A stretch of DNA of 64,000 nucleotides from NCBI GenBank assembly GCA_024279425.1, contig JAJRRO010000059.1, positions 124,001 through 188,000 on the forward strand, written 5' to 3'. The DNA is from Bacteroidota bacterium (GTDB lineage Bacteria; Bacteroidota; Bacteroidia; Flavobacteriales; Flavobacteriaceae). The notes under the pieces are model-generated. The model worked only from the letters and a program-made list of their open reading frames with translations, made no database searches and was not told the DNA's origin. The translations under genes were made by a program, and so were the position numbers. How positions within the stretch are numbered: position 1 is the stretch's first letter; each line of letters starts with the position of its first letter. Below, piece by piece: positions 18,214 to 28,445 of this stretch.

Positions 18214-18936
18214 TCACTTAAAATATTTAATTATCTCCTTGGCAATTAGTTCGTGCCCCAGCTCATTGGGGTGATTTACCTGTGACATGTATTTGGAAAG
18301 TTCCTCTTGATCCGAATATAAAAATTCAAAAGCTTTGTAACTGTCCACTAGCCCTATTTGATTTTCACTAGCCAATCTTATAATCTGATCAGCATGTTTT
18401 TTCAATTCATTGTCCGAAGAACTATAATCAACGCTTTGGTCGGGCGAAGGAGTTAACAAAATCACCTTAATGCCCTTGTTTTTTGCTTGTTTGATCATTT
18501 GGTTCCATGCGGTATACGATTTTTCCAAACCAAGACGACGGTCATTTAATCCGTAATCGATGAACAATACCTCCGGATTATGAATCAACACCTCTCTTTC
18601 AAATCTTTCTGCACCCTCTACAGAGTTCTCGCCACCAATTGCGGTAACTATGGAATTAACCACGGCATAGGGGTACATGGACTTAACTTTTTTAAGGACT
18701 AAAGAAGGATAGGCTGACAAAGTATTTACCTGAGGTGCATTAAAATACCCCGACGGTACGCTATGACCGTGAAAGACCATATTAATCGTTCTATTCTTGG
18801 GCCATTCTTTTTGCATTTCAGTCTTTAAGTCTTCCAAATAAATAGTTGGTGTCATGGTATTCGATGTTATTTCCTGACTATGGGACAAAAGTACAAATAC
18901 CATCAAGCCTATAAAGAGTAAAAACCTCATGCTCAT
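18214..18936 (-). CDS. GDSL/SGNH-type esterase
   Basis: A 240-residue secreted hydrolase: signal peptide to about residue 20 (VFVLLSHSQ), block I as VFHGHSVPSG with the putative nucleophile Ser, a Gly in IGGENSVEGAERF, block III IDYGLNDRRLGL with the conserved Asn, and block V VNHPNELGH with the catalytic His. Block I reads GHS instead of the usual GDS. A deacylase role on the glycan is likely; substrate unknown. It is 146 bp upstream of the acetylesterase gene and 32 bp downstream of the haem c propeller gene in the same operon. Confidence 0.75.
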   Translation of the reverse strand: MSMRFLLFIGLMVFVLLSHSQEITSNTMTPTIYLEDLKTEMQKEWPKNRTINMVFHGHSVPSGYFNAPQVNTLSAYPSLVLKKVKSMYPYAVVNSIVTAIGGENSVEGAERFEREVLIHNPEVLFIDYGLNDRRLGLEKSYTAWNQMIKQAKNKGIKVILLTPSPDQSVDYSSSDNELKKHADQIIRLASENQIGLVDSYKAFEFLYSDQEELSKYMSQVNHPNELGHELIAKEIIKYFK

Positions 18937-18968
18937 TTTAAAATCAAATAATACTACTTGCTACTTAT

Positions 18969-21203
18969 CTACTCCCCTAAATCCTTAAGCGTCCAATAGC
19001 CTTCTTTATTAATAGTTTCTTCCCGTATTTTGCGTACATCCCTATTACTAATAGTGGTGGTATCGTTTATCGCTCGAATATAACTGGCCACATTCGCAAT
19101 CCAGTTGTCATCATTACTCTTCATGGGCAGCATTATTCCATAATCTTTTCCATCCACAGGTCCTGTAAGTCCGTTCAGTAATATCTTGACTAATATATCC
19201 TTATCCTCTATGACCCTTTGTGAGCCGATCAAGGGAGGTGCTATTAGCGAACCATCTTCATTTTTCACTCCCATTAAATCTGACCCATGGCAGGTGATGC
19301 AAGTTTGCTTATAAATGTCATAGCCCTTGAATATTCTTCCTTTAAACCTTTGGGGTTGGGCCGCAATCCTATCCTTGAGTTTCTGCAACTGGGAATCGTC
19401 TTTTTTGAGGCTTTCAAAAACAGAGGTAGTTATTATCTCATTATTTCCATATTTTTCGGAAATGGCATTCAACATTTCGGTGGCCTTTGCATCGGCACTG
19501 TTTCGTAAACTTAGGGTCAATTGATTGACCACATTGATGTCTGGGTCCAACATTAGTTCCTCCAAATGCGAAAGTATCTCCACATTACCTTCTTTCAGCA
19601 GCACATCACACAATTGAATTGCCGTTATGCGAACTCTAGCATCTACATCGTCAAAAGCATTCCGAAGTAATTCTTCATCAACTACTCCAAGACCTTCCAA
19701 AGTCCATAGCGCATGTATCCGCTGAAGTACAAAGTCGGTATTTCCTGCTAGGCTGTTCCAAAATGTCTTGGTTTCAAGGGCCAAATCTTTGAGCTTAGGA
19801 ACCACCGATTCGTCGTACTTTACCATGAGTAGTTTTTGGGCCGTGTTCCTGTACCATCCGTTTGGATGTCCCAAATAATCCAATAGTTCCGAGGTACTTT
19901 TATTCAATAAATCTGGTTTGTTTGTACCCGGCTCAATTTGTTCATGAACAATTCTATAAATCCTACCCTTGCCAAAATTCTTATCAAGGCCCTTACGAAC
20001 AATCACTGGTCGAATATGGCTCCCTTCCCGTGTCCAGTTACTTTCTTGGATAATGCCCCGATACATATCAACGATATATAAAGCTCCATCCGGCCCTGTC
20101 TTTGCCTGTACTGGTCTAAAATTCAAATCGATTGAAGCCATAAACTCTTTTTGCTCATAGGCATTGTACAAGACTTTTTTTCCATTTTCATTTTTCACTT
20201 TGGCCCTTCGGATCAATCGACCTACAGGTTCAGGAATAAATAAATCTCCATAGGCATCTGGTGGTAAGGCGTGCCCTCTATAGATTTCTTGTCCAGAAAC
20301 TCCGGTGAAATGATTAAGGGTTCCGTCCTCGCGCAACCTTCTTTCAGCTCCTCCTTGCACATCCGGTGTGCCTACAACAGGCCATGGTTCTATAAACCCT
20401 TCCGAAAGGCGACCTTCGGGATTAACATTTCCATAAGTCGGATGTTGTTGGAAACCATAAGCCGGATTTTCCCCACCTGCCGAGGAATAATACATATGTC
20501 CCAAATCATCCTGGGTCAATCCCCATTGCCCGCTGGGCATATTATCCAAGGTATCTACCTGTAATTCCCCTTTGGCGTAGCGAAACCTCATTGGATTGTA
20601 GGTGGTGTAAATCCAGTTGTCTAAATTCCAGACCAATCCACTTTGTTGGTGCTCCAAATTACCTCCACGTCGATTGGGATTAACATACAGGGGTGTTTTT
20701 TCATCCGCAACGCCATCACCATCGGTATCCCGATAACTGGTTATATTGTAGGAATAGGTTTCATTGACCAAAAGACGGTCGTCAAGCGGCAAAATCATTC
20801 TAGGTAACAAAAGACTATCTATAAATACAGAGCTTTTATCCATTTTACCATCCCCATCGGTATCTTCAAGCAACATGATCCTACTTATGGGTTCGTCGGT
20901 ACCATCTCCATTCACATTCTGCATATAGGTCTCCATTTGGGCCACGTACATTTTACCATCCCCATCCCAGGCAATGGCCACCGGCTCATTGATCATGGGT
21001 TCGCTTGCAACTAATTCAACCTTATAACCCTCAGGAAGGTAGAAGGTTTCCATACTCTCTAACGGTGATAAAAAATCTGAGGGCGGGTCCCGGACGATTT
21101 CTGGTCTTTCGTAGATAATGTCTTTATATTTTTCTGGAGGGGCTTGGCAGCTAATAATTATGACTAAAAGTGAATAAAAGAAGAAGAATTGGGTTCGTTT
21201 CAT
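18969..21203 (-). CDS. PVC-type beta-propeller dehydrogenase with HEAT repeats and haem c
   Basis: A 744-residue lipoprotein (lipobox IISC). The N-terminal part is a propeller of the membrane-bound dehydrogenase type found in PVC bacteria (YKVELVASEPMINEPVAIAWD, then EDTDGDGKMDKSSVF Ca-like loops, and GPDGALYIVDMYRG). HEAT-like helices follow at about 430-600. The C-terminal cytochrome domain has CITCHGSD (about residue 638) and a distal Met region LPMKSNDD. Probably oxidises a sugar in the periplasm and passes electrons to haem; the substrate is unknown. A paralogue with the same architecture is at 37257-39473. Confidence 0.82.
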   Translation of the reverse strand: MKRTQFFFFYSLLVIIISCQAPPEKYKDIIYERPEIVRDPPSDFLSPLESMETFYLPEGYKVELVASEPMINEPVAIAWDGDGKMYVAQMETYMQNVNGDGTDEPISRIMLLEDTDGDGKMDKSSVFIDSLLLPRMILPLDDRLLVNETYSYNITSYRDTDGDGVADEKTPLYVNPNRRGGNLEHQQSGLVWNLDNWIYTTYNPMRFRYAKGELQVDTLDNMPSGQWGLTQDDLGHMYYSSAGGENPAYGFQQHPTYGNVNPEGRLSEGFIEPWPVVGTPDVQGGAERRLREDGTLNHFTGVSGQEIYRGHALPPDAYGDLFIPEPVGRLIRRAKVKNENGKKVLYNAYEQKEFMASIDLNFRPVQAKTGPDGALYIVDMYRGIIQESNWTREGSHIRPVIVRKGLDKNFGKGRIYRIVHEQIEPGTNKPDLLNKSTSELLDYLGHPNGWYRNTAQKLLMVKYDESVVPKLKDLALETKTFWNSLAGNTDFVLQRIHALWTLEGLGVVDEELLRNAFDDVDARVRITAIQLCDVLLKEGNVEILSHLEELMLDPDINVVNQLTLSLRNSADAKATEMLNAISEKYGNNEIITTSVFESLKKDDSQLQKLKDRIAAQPQRFKGRIFKGYDIYKQTCITCHGSDLMGVKNEDGSLIAPPLIGSQRVIEDKDILVKILLNGLTGPVDGKDYGIMLPMKSNDDNWIANVASYIRAINDTTTISNRDVRKIREETINKEGYWTLKDLGE

Positions 21204-21266
21204 TAATTTCAGTTTTTTGAGGGTATACCAAGGATTTGCTGGTCAAAATACGACAAGATTCTTGAG

Positions 21267-22790
21267 TTATTGATTTTTGATGTTATTTAATTCTGCTTGG
21301 AGCTCTTTTACCAATTCAGGTTTTTCATTGTATAAATTGATGGTTTCAGAGGGATCCTCTACCAAATTGTAAAGTTGACCTTGCGGTTCCCCTTCCTTTG
21401 GTTCCACTATTGCAGGTATTGAAAAACCGCCAGACCCTCTTTTTTCCATCAGTTTCCAATCTCCTTTTCTAAGTGCAAAGAAACCTCTGGATGAATGGTG
21501 AACAATGGGTATGGCCTCCACAGTTTGTGCCTTATTCCCCAGGAGCACTGGGAATATACTCTGGCTATCCTCGGCTGTATTGCCATTCAATGAGACACCG
21601 ACTACATCCGCACAGGTAGCCATTAAATTGGTAAGTGTGGTTCTGAAATTACTCTCGCTTCCGGCTTTTACCTTACCTGGCCAACGGACTATAAAGGGAA
21701 TCCTATGCCCCCCTTCGTGAATATCGGCCTTCATGCCACGATACTTGGAGGCCGCTTGATGATCAAACCTTTCAATAAAATCGGGTTTCCAAAAGGGGCC
21801 ATTATCACTGGTGAAAATGACTATTGTATTTTTTGAAACGCCATTTTCGTCCAGGCTTTTTAGAAAATCCCCCACTTGGGCATCTACCATTTGCACAAAA
21901 TCTCCATATTGACCTGCTCCAGAACTTCCATCATAAACTTCTTTGGGTACCCATGGGGAGTGCGGTGCCGCCAATGGTAAATACAGAAAAAAGGGATTCT
22001 TATCTTTTGCATGCGATTGGACAAATTTTTTGGCCTGTCCTATAAAGGTGGGCAGTACTTCATAAAAATCGAAACTTTTGGTTATTCGTCCCGGTCTCCA
22101 AAATGCAGCTGTAGCGTATGATCCGGTATTCAAGTCGTTTCCTGGTGTATATTCATTGGGCAGTTCTGTTAAACTATCATTCTCCAAATAGCAATACGGC
22201 TCCATGTCCAAGGAAGCGGGTAATATATAGCTATAATCAAAGCCATGGTCCAAGGGGCCATCTGTGGGTTTTTTAGTAAAATCTATCCAGTCCCCATTCA
22301 TTTGAGTGACCGTTCCATATTCGTTCCTATGCACGGTCTTATCGTTTATGGAATCTTCATAGGTCTCTTTCAGCACCCAATCCAATCCAAGATGCCATTT
22401 TCCAATGACGCCAGTGGTATAGTCACGTTCTTTTAAAAGCGAAGCGATAGTGGTTCTATCCTTTTCAAGCAAGGCTTCCCCATAGCCCCGCAATACACCT
22501 GTGGGCAGTTTGCTCCGCCAACAATACCTTCCGGTCATAATTCCGTATCTGGTAGGTGTACAGACGGAAGAAGGGGAATGTGCATCTGTAAAGAGCATGC
22601 CCTCAGAGGCCAGTTTATCTATGTTGGGTGTTTGTATTTTAGATTTTGGATTGTAAATGGATACATCTCCATAGCCCAGATCATCGGCCAGTATATAAAT
22701 AATATTTGGAGGTTTGATGGTTTCTTTTTTTTCGGTACAGCCAGAAAAAACCAGTATCCCTACAAGTAAATAAACAGTCTTTTTTATCAT
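21267..22790 (-). CDS. Type I sulfatase (arylsulfatase-type lipoprotein)
   Basis: A 507-residue lipoprotein (lipobox FSGC). Metal ligands are in PNIIYILADDLGYGDVS; the formylglycine motif is CTPTRYGIMTGRY (about residue 79 onward); GVIGKWHLGLDW, LPLAAPHSPW and FTSDNGPFWKPD supply the other catalytic His, Asp and Asn residues. It differs strongly from the sulfatase at 14869, so the two probably act on different sulfate positions. The subfamily cannot be set by eye. It lies 63 bp upstream of the haem c propeller gene and 32 bp downstream of the PhoD-like gene in the GH92 operon. Confidence 0.9.
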   Translation of the reverse strand: MIKKTVYLLVGILVFSGCTEKKETIKPPNIIYILADDLGYGDVSIYNPKSKIQTPNIDKLASEGMLFTDAHSPSSVCTPTRYGIMTGRYCWRSKLPTGVLRGYGEALLEKDRTTIASLLKERDYTTGVIGKWHLGLDWVLKETYEDSINDKTVHRNEYGTVTQMNGDWIDFTKKPTDGPLDHGFDYSYILPASLDMEPYCYLENDSLTELPNEYTPGNDLNTGSYATAAFWRPGRITKSFDFYEVLPTFIGQAKKFVQSHAKDKNPFFLYLPLAAPHSPWVPKEVYDGSSGAGQYGDFVQMVDAQVGDFLKSLDENGVSKNTIVIFTSDNGPFWKPDFIERFDHQAASKYRGMKADIHEGGHRIPFIVRWPGKVKAGSESNFRTTLTNLMATCADVVGVSLNGNTAEDSQSIFPVLLGNKAQTVEAIPIVHHSSRGFFALRKGDWKLMEKRGSGGFSIPAIVEPKEGEPQGQLYNLVEDPSETINLYNEKPELVKELQAELNNIKNQ

Positions 22791-22822
22791 TATATCATCT
22801 TTATTTTGTTCACGGTCTTAGA

Positions 22823-24484
22823 TCAGTTTCGTCCTTTTATATTTTTGACTTTTTCTTCCGTAAAATCAAGTTGGCTTTTGAAAATAGTCATCTTATGGAT
22901 TTCCTCGTTGTCTATATTTTTAATCACATAGGTGACCGTGGGGTCTTGTGCGGTGGTATCAAACTCCAAGGTGCCAAAGGAACATTCTTTATTGTATGCA
23001 AACAGGCTCCCCTCCATGAGTATGTGGGTATGGATATTGGTAAGCTTTGAACTCATCAAATCATAAAGGGCATATCCGTTTTCCCGCTCTATCTTCCAAG
23101 CATCCGATCTATGTCTATCTGCCGAGAGAAGCAACACACCCTCTATTTTATTTTCTTCTATAAAGGAGAATATCTCTTCCCGCTCATTGGGAAAACCATC
23201 CCAGGTATCATCGCTGCCAGGTTTGGTATTCTTCGCCCACGGCACAGAGGATGAAATAACCTTGAAGGTAGCCGTAGATGTTTTCAGCCTTTCCTTAAGC
23301 CAGTTTTTTTGGTATTCACCCAACATTGAGGGATTACTTACTTCCTTTGGATTTTCCCGATAATAACGACAATCGAGCATAATGAAATCTATATCACCCA
23401 TCGAGAAATCAAACCAGCATCCGGGCCGTTCTTTGCCTCCTCCATAATAAGGGTTGGCCCATTGGTTTTTAAATACATTCCATACCGGTCTTTTCCAGCT
23501 CGGTAGGTCAATTGCAGCACCACCTTCCCCATCGTTGATCGTAAAATCGTGATCATCCCAGATGGCATAAATAGGTACATTTGGGGTGAAACGTCTAAAT
23601 TCAGGTCTGCTTTGTCTCCTGTAATAGCAATACTTTTGTGCTTCCGGCACCTCTGGATAATCGATATATACATTGTCACCCAACAAGAAAAAAGCATCAA
23701 AAGATTGAATGGCAAGGGTATCCCACATTCTTTCAAACCAGGGTGTATAGCCGGCACCGCCGCCAAAACCAATTTTCAGTTGAAGTGGCTGCCCCTTACT
23801 TTTGGTCGTCTTAAAGGTTCCATTTTTAAACAACTCACTTCCATCCACATGAACCGTGTAGCTATAGTTAGTAAAGGGTTTTAACCCTGTAAGCTGAACT
23901 ACCGTGGTATAATCCGTGGAACTTGAAGTTGTTCTTTCAAATTTTTGGTCCGCTGCCTTCCCTTCTTCCAAAATAGTAACCGTAATATGGGAATCATTAG
24001 CTGTCCGAAGCCATATTTTAGCCTTAGTAGCGGTTACATCGCCCAACATTGGTCCGTGTACCAAACTTGTATTCTTCTCTTTTATAAAATCTTGGAACTC
24101 TTTGCTATCGCTTACATTTTTAAGCAAGGCGCGGGGGCCTGCTATAAATCTCTCAACGGGCATGCCAACAGCTATAGCTCTTTTAAGATACTCCAGGGCC
24201 TTGGATACCTCATTCTTAACGGCATAGGCCACCGCCATACAGTAGTGGGATTCAGCATCGTTTGGGAAGCTCGACAGATAGGCTTCTAAATTCTTGATGG
24301 CTTCATCAGGATTTCCTTGTGCAATGGATGCCATAGCATTGGTGGGACGCTTCTTGTATTGTTCGTTTTTTGCAGCGGTGTTTTGCGCCAAAATATTTGG
24401 ACTTACAAGCAAAAGTGCTAAGGACACTAACATGATAGTCAAAGAATTTTTACAAAGGTGTCCCTTAAGTTTCATTTTAAACAT
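22823..24484 (-). CDS. PhoD-like metallophosphoesterase with N-terminal TPR
   Basis: A 553-residue exported protein: a signal peptide (LVSLALLLVSPNILAQ), TPR-like helices (about 50-130, DAESHYCMAVAYAVKN), a fibronectin-like PhoD N-domain (ATKAKIWLRTANDS, LTGLKPFTNYSYTV), then the phosphoesterase core with FFLLGDNVYID, YAIWDDHDFTINDGEGG and LLLSADRHRSD. PhoD enzymes are Ca/Fe phosphodiesterases or alkaline phosphatases. Its presence inside a sulfatase/GH92 operon suggests it removes a phosphate, or another ester, from the glycan. A second ATG three codons later would serve equally as the start. Confidence 0.82.
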   Translation of the reverse strand: MFKMKLKGHLCKNSLTIMLVSLALLLVSPNILAQNTAAKNEQYKKRPTNAMASIAQGNPDEAIKNLEAYLSSFPNDAESHYCMAVAYAVKNEVSKALEYLKRAIAVGMPVERFIAGPRALLKNVSDSKEFQDFIKEKNTSLVHGPMLGDVTATKAKIWLRTANDSHITVTILEEGKAADQKFERTTSSSTDYTTVVQLTGLKPFTNYSYTVHVDGSELFKNGTFKTTKSKGQPLQLKIGFGGGAGYTPWFERMWDTLAIQSFDAFFLLGDNVYIDYPEVPEAQKYCYYRRQSRPEFRRFTPNVPIYAIWDDHDFTINDGEGGAAIDLPSWKRPVWNVFKNQWANPYYGGGKERPGCWFDFSMGDIDFIMLDCRYYRENPKEVSNPSMLGEYQKNWLKERLKTSTATFKVISSSVPWAKNTKPGSDDTWDGFPNEREEIFSFIEENKIEGVLLLSADRHRSDAWKIERENGYALYDLMSSKLTNIHTHILMEGSLFAYNKECSFGTLEFDTTAQDPTVTYVIKNIDNEEIHKMTIFKSQLDFTEEKVKNIKGRN

Positions 24485-24564
24485 AGCCTTTTTTATTCGT
24501 ATTCATTTAAGTCATCATTTTTACCGAAGTGGTTTTGGGCTAGTCACTGTCCGGTTTTCTTTCC

Positions 24565-26907
24565 CTATTCCACCGGTTTGTCGCCCATTTCCAATTCCAA
24601 AACTCCGCCTTTGGTTAAGTCGCTATGCCTAATTTCGGGTTTATCCAAAACCGCAGTATTCCAATTGATTTTTTGTATGTACCTGTTTGTATCACTATTA
24701 TTCCTAGTCACAATCTCAATTTTGTCCCCTTCAAAATAATCCTTGTTAAGATGTATGGTGAGGTTATCAAAAATGGGGCTCCCGATATCCATCTTTGGCG
24801 TAAGTTCAGCGCCAGATTTCATTTCGAACAATCCCATTTTCATCAATACGGCCAAAGACCCCATGAGTCCCTGATCTTCATCTCCACTATATCCAAGGTT
24901 CGGGGTCAAATCTCCAAACACGGTATTGACCACTTCCCTGGACCAATATTGAGTGAGCCCAGGTTTACCGATATGATTGAATACAAAAACGGTTTCGATT
25001 GAGGGTTGGTTCCCATAATTAATGGGAATCTTCCTATATTGTTCGTCCAACTCCTTATCATGTGATTTTCCTGAGGTAAAATCCAACTTAGCAGCAGTTT
25101 CAAAAGAAGTATTGAGCTTGTCAGCCGCTTTATCCGAACCACCCATGAGCTGGGCCAATGTAGAAAGGTCATGGGGTATGTGCCATGTACCTTGAGAAGC
25201 ATTTGACTCCACAAATCCTCCCCGGTATTCATAAGGATCGAAAGGGGTTCTCCAACTCCCATCCCGTTCTTTGGGTCGTATCCATTTGGTCTCAGGATCA
25301 AGTAGGTTCTTCCAATTATTCGATCGTTCCATGAAAAGTTGATAATCCGTTTCTTTACCCAATGCCTTGGCCATTTGTGCCAAACACCAATCTTGATATG
25401 CATACTCGAGGGTTTGGCCAGCCCCATCCTGATGACCACCCCATTTTTTGGTATCCATAGGGAATGGAATGTATCCCCGATCGATATAATATTCTAAACC
25501 GCCACCTTTTATGGTATTGTGTTCATAACCTGCCCTACCCATGGTCCCTCCCAACAAATGATTCTTTTTCATCCCTTCATAGGCCTTTTCACTATCAAAA
25601 CCGTCAATTCCTTTCATATAGGTTCCAACAATAAAAGGGGTGGAAGAAGCCCCAGTCATCACATGGGTGTAATTGCCACCTGAAGGGCCTCTTGGGATAA
25701 ATCCGCCATCATCGTACATCAAAAGCATGGAATTGACAAACTGTTCCGCAATTTCAGGATAGACCAAATCCCATAATGTTGTAATGGTCCATTGCGCTCC
25801 CCAAAAGGAATCGGAATTGAAATGGTTAAACTTAGGTTTCTCTTTTTCATCCAAAGGAATTTGGCCTATTCTAGGTTCATCCCCTGTCATATCGGAGTAC
25901 TTGCCATCAGCATCACTAATAATCCGCCTGCCTTGAAGAGACTTCCATAAATCTGTATAAAATCGTCGTTGTTGCTGCTCGGTATTTCCCGAAATCTCAA
26001 TACGACCCAGCATACTATTCCAGTGTTTTCGGGAGTCGGAAACCACCCTTTCGAAATCCCAATGATCAAGTTCGGCTTCTATGTTCTGTTTTGCCTGCTC
26101 AGCACTGACATACGATATGCCGACCTTCATCAACACCGGTTCCGAACTATTATTCAAGGTCAAATAAATACCTCCGTTTTCCCCGTCAAAAGTTTCTGTC
26201 TCCCCTAACAATTTTCCATCTTTCCAAGAATGCATGCTTTTGAAGGCATCTTTCAATTCAATATGAAAATAGACATAGGTGTCTTTGGGCCTTCGTATTG
26301 TTTTCGCCATTAGGGCATAGCCACTAATCTCATTATTAGAGATTTTATCTACATGTCCATATTTTGTTAGAGATGGTCCTAGTACCGTATCCAAATCCAA
26401 TAAAATGGAATTATTATCTTCTTTATCAAAAGTATACTTATGAAATCCTACACGTGTTGTAGACGTCAACTCAACATTGATTCCATAATCTCTCAATTTG
26501 ACTTGATGGTATCCGGGAAATACCGTTTCCTGTTCATGCGAATAGGCCGATTGGTATGCATCCGGCCCTAAATGCCCCTTAAAAATACCCGTTGTAGGCA
26601 TTACAGGTACTCCCGATAATTGCCAAGCATGAATATGACTAAAGAACTTGATCGAATCTTCCTCATAACGATATCCTGAATTCCAAGCCCCATCTATAAC
26701 CATATCGGGGCTAACATTCACCATTCCAAAAGGTCTACTGGCCGAAGAAAAGTAAAACCAGCGTGAATTGGCCGCATCCAAAAAGGGGTATACCTGATCA
26801 ACGGGCTCTACATAAGCTTTTGGTGATTCAGGTTTTTCCTGGCAACTACATAGTAATAATGGTAGTGCAAGTATAATTATACATAGATTAATAACCCTTG
26901 ATTTCAT
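24565..26907 (-). CDS. GH92 exo-alpha-mannosidase-type lipoprotein
   Basis: A 780-residue lipoprotein (lipobox LLCSC). The N-terminal beta-sandwich starts VDQVYPFLDAANSRWFYFSS and contains FFSHIHAWQLSG. The (alpha/alpha)6 domain has TGASSTPFIVGTYMKGI, the putative catalytic-acid region GGFVESNASQGTW, and GYSGDEDQGLMGS with the acidic pair expected for base and Ca binding. GH92 enzymes remove alpha-linked mannose with inversion using Ca. Some blocks differ from classical members (GNEDGGQMSAW is usual), so the substrate may be unusual. It is the first gene of a seven-gene operon, with a LacI-type operator 38 bp upstream. Confidence 0.87.
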   Translation of the reverse strand: MKSRVINLCIIILALPLLLCSCQEKPESPKAYVEPVDQVYPFLDAANSRWFYFSSASRPFGMVNVSPDMVIDGAWNSGYRYEEDSIKFFSHIHAWQLSGVPVMPTTGIFKGHLGPDAYQSAYSHEQETVFPGYHQVKLRDYGINVELTSTTRVGFHKYTFDKEDNNSILLDLDTVLGPSLTKYGHVDKISNNEISGYALMAKTIRRPKDTYVYFHIELKDAFKSMHSWKDGKLLGETETFDGENGGIYLTLNNSSEPVLMKVGISYVSAEQAKQNIEAELDHWDFERVVSDSRKHWNSMLGRIEISGNTEQQQRRFYTDLWKSLQGRRIISDADGKYSDMTGDEPRIGQIPLDEKEKPKFNHFNSDSFWGAQWTITTLWDLVYPEIAEQFVNSMLLMYDDGGFIPRGPSGGNYTHVMTGASSTPFIVGTYMKGIDGFDSEKAYEGMKKNHLLGGTMGRAGYEHNTIKGGGLEYYIDRGYIPFPMDTKKWGGHQDGAGQTLEYAYQDWCLAQMAKALGKETDYQLFMERSNNWKNLLDPETKWIRPKERDGSWRTPFDPYEYRGGFVESNASQGTWHIPHDLSTLAQLMGGSDKAADKLNTSFETAAKLDFTSGKSHDKELDEQYRKIPINYGNQPSIETVFVFNHIGKPGLTQYWSREVVNTVFGDLTPNLGYSGDEDQGLMGSLAVLMKMGLFEMKSGAELTPKMDIGSPIFDNLTIHLNKDYFEGDKIEIVTRNNSDTNRYIQKINWNTAVLDKPEIRHSDLTKGGVLELEMGDKPVE

Positions 26908-26944
26908 ATATTTTTCACTATTATATCCGTTAGCACAGCAGAGT

Positions 26945-26962
26945 ATCGTTAACGTACACGAA
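26945..26962. promoter_or_regulatory. LacI-type operator before the GH92 operon
   Basis: ATCGTTAACGTACACGAA matches the palindrome TTCGTTAACGTTAACGAA found at 47778 and 57094 at 15 of 18 positions. It is 38 bp upstream of the GH92 start, where a repressor would block transcription. The likely ligand protein is the LacI regulator encoded at 51071. Confidence 0.7.
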
Positions 26963-27099
26963 TATACTGATTCAATTATTTAAACAGCAATGTTTTAGTG
27001 ATTTTAGTCAGATTGCATAAGTATTTTGCTTCTCGGATAATTTTCACTTTCGCAAACCAACTTTAGGTATAAGCCAGTTCATGCCATGGGAGGTTACTT

Positions 27100-27240
27100 T
27101 TTTTTAATCTAAGAGCCTGTTTTGAAATATGTGATTAGAATTATTACAGTTGATTTTTGAGGCAAAACGAGGCGAAATTTTTAAACATAGCAGGGCTACG
27201 GTTCAAAATTTTAACGAAGTTGTACGTACATGCAAGCCAT
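27100..27240. repeat. Probable dispersed intergenic repeat
   Basis: A non-coding stretch with an imperfect hairpin: AAATTTTTAAACATAGC and CTACGGTTCAAAATTTT pair around AGGG at about 27174-27211. The composition and the opening GAGCCTGTTTTGAAAT suggest a dispersed repeat or miniature element. No second copy exists in the window, so this rests on structure alone. Confidence 0.35.
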
Positions 27241-27266
27241 TTTTTCTGTTCCTATTAGGCCCTATC

Positions 27267-28445
27267 TTATTTCCAAATCCTGTCATTGGATCTAACTGCA
27301 TGAGCAGGTAACGGGTTGAGGGAATTGAAAATGCGCATTTGATAAATGTGTTCTATTTCCACGCTGCTTTCGTCCACCACTCCTTTGTCGTTGGTCACTT
27401 TTTTCAGATCTAGTCCAAGGTGCTTTGCCATAAAAGGGTACATGCCTTCTCGTTTTGAATAACCATAGTCATGTTTATCGTTTGGCAAATGCCAGTTTTC
27501 GACCAATTCTTCTTTTTCATAAAGCTTATATACATCTCGGATATACGGATATTCTACTTTGGGATTGTTGAGTGTCCAATCGCCACCATCCGAAATGAGT
27601 AACATAGGCCTTGGTGCAGCCAATGCGGCTATTTCTACATTATTTGTTTCATGTGTTTTGCTTTTGTGAATAGGCATACCACTTTCACCTATACAACCAC
27701 CGAACATATGAGCGGATACCATTACCGCCGGAACTGAAACAGCAATGCGATCGTCCACGGCCGTAAGTAAGAATGTTTGTGTACCTCCTCCGGATGCTCC
27801 AGTCACTGCCAACCTTTTATCATCAACATCCGGTAGGGAAGAAATAAAGTCCAATGCTCGAATGCTGTTCCATAATTGTGTTTTAAGCGTTTTGGGGTGA
27901 TGGTGAACGATGCCCCACTCCCGCATCTCGCCATAGCCCAGCATATCATAGGCGAATACTACCGCACCCATCTTGGCAAGGGTTGCACAGCGTTTTTGCA
28001 TATCCTCGCGGTAGCGACCATAATCTTTGGGCTCGTTCCAATGGCCGTGAGAACATAATATTCCTGCTAGTTTTTCTTTGGTACTTAGCGGCCTGTAGAT
28101 ACTACCCGTCACAAATACACCTGGTAAACTTTCAATGGCCACGTTTTCGACGCTATATCCGTCGTATTCCCGCTTATTTCTATACATCGGATTCAGTGGT
28201 GTTTTGTCGGGCAGAGGTACTAGTTCTGCTCCTTGAAGTATTCCATTTCTAATGATTTGTGTCCGGTTCTTCCATTCTTTTAATGTGCCGAATTCCGATT
28301 TAAGCCGCTTTAATTGTTCTACGGCTTCTTCTTCAGTTTGATAATCGCCCATACAGAGCATTGATTCCTTGTCGTCCTGAGCTAAAACTTTAATATAAGT
28401 GCAGCACAATAAGCAAAGAATTAAGGTAATATAGTTTCGTTTCAT
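27267..28445 (-). CDS. Exported alpha/beta hydrolase (acetyl xylan esterase-like)
   Basis: A 392-residue alpha/beta-hydrolase with a signal peptide (LCLLCCTYIKVLAQ). The nucleophile elbow is GASGGGTQTF, the oxyanion region GILCSHGHW, and a late Asp/His pair lies in LISDGGDWT and PNDKHDYGY. It resembles the acetyl xylan esterase/dienelactone hydrolase-like proteins common in glycan loci. Substrate unknown. Its ATG overlaps the stop of the truncated MocA gene by four bases, so the two were translationally coupled or became so by deletion. Confidence 0.78.
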   Translation of the reverse strand: MKRNYITLILCLLCCTYIKVLAQDDKESMLCMGDYQTEEEAVEQLKRLKSEFGTLKEWKNRTQIIRNGILQGAELVPLPDKTPLNPMYRNKREYDGYSVENVAIESLPGVFVTGSIYRPLSTKEKLAGILCSHGHWNEPKDYGRYREDMQKRCATLAKMGAVVFAYDMLGYGEMREWGIVHHHPKTLKTQLWNSIRALDFISSLPDVDDKRLAVTGASGGGTQTFLLTAVDDRIAVSVPAVMVSAHMFGGCIGESGMPIHKSKTHETNNVEIAALAAPRPMLLISDGGDWTLNNPKVEYPYIRDVYKLYEKEELVENWHLPNDKHDYGYSKREGMYPFMAKHLGLDLKKVTNDKGVVDESSVEIEHIYQMRIFNSLNPLPAHAVRSNDRIWK

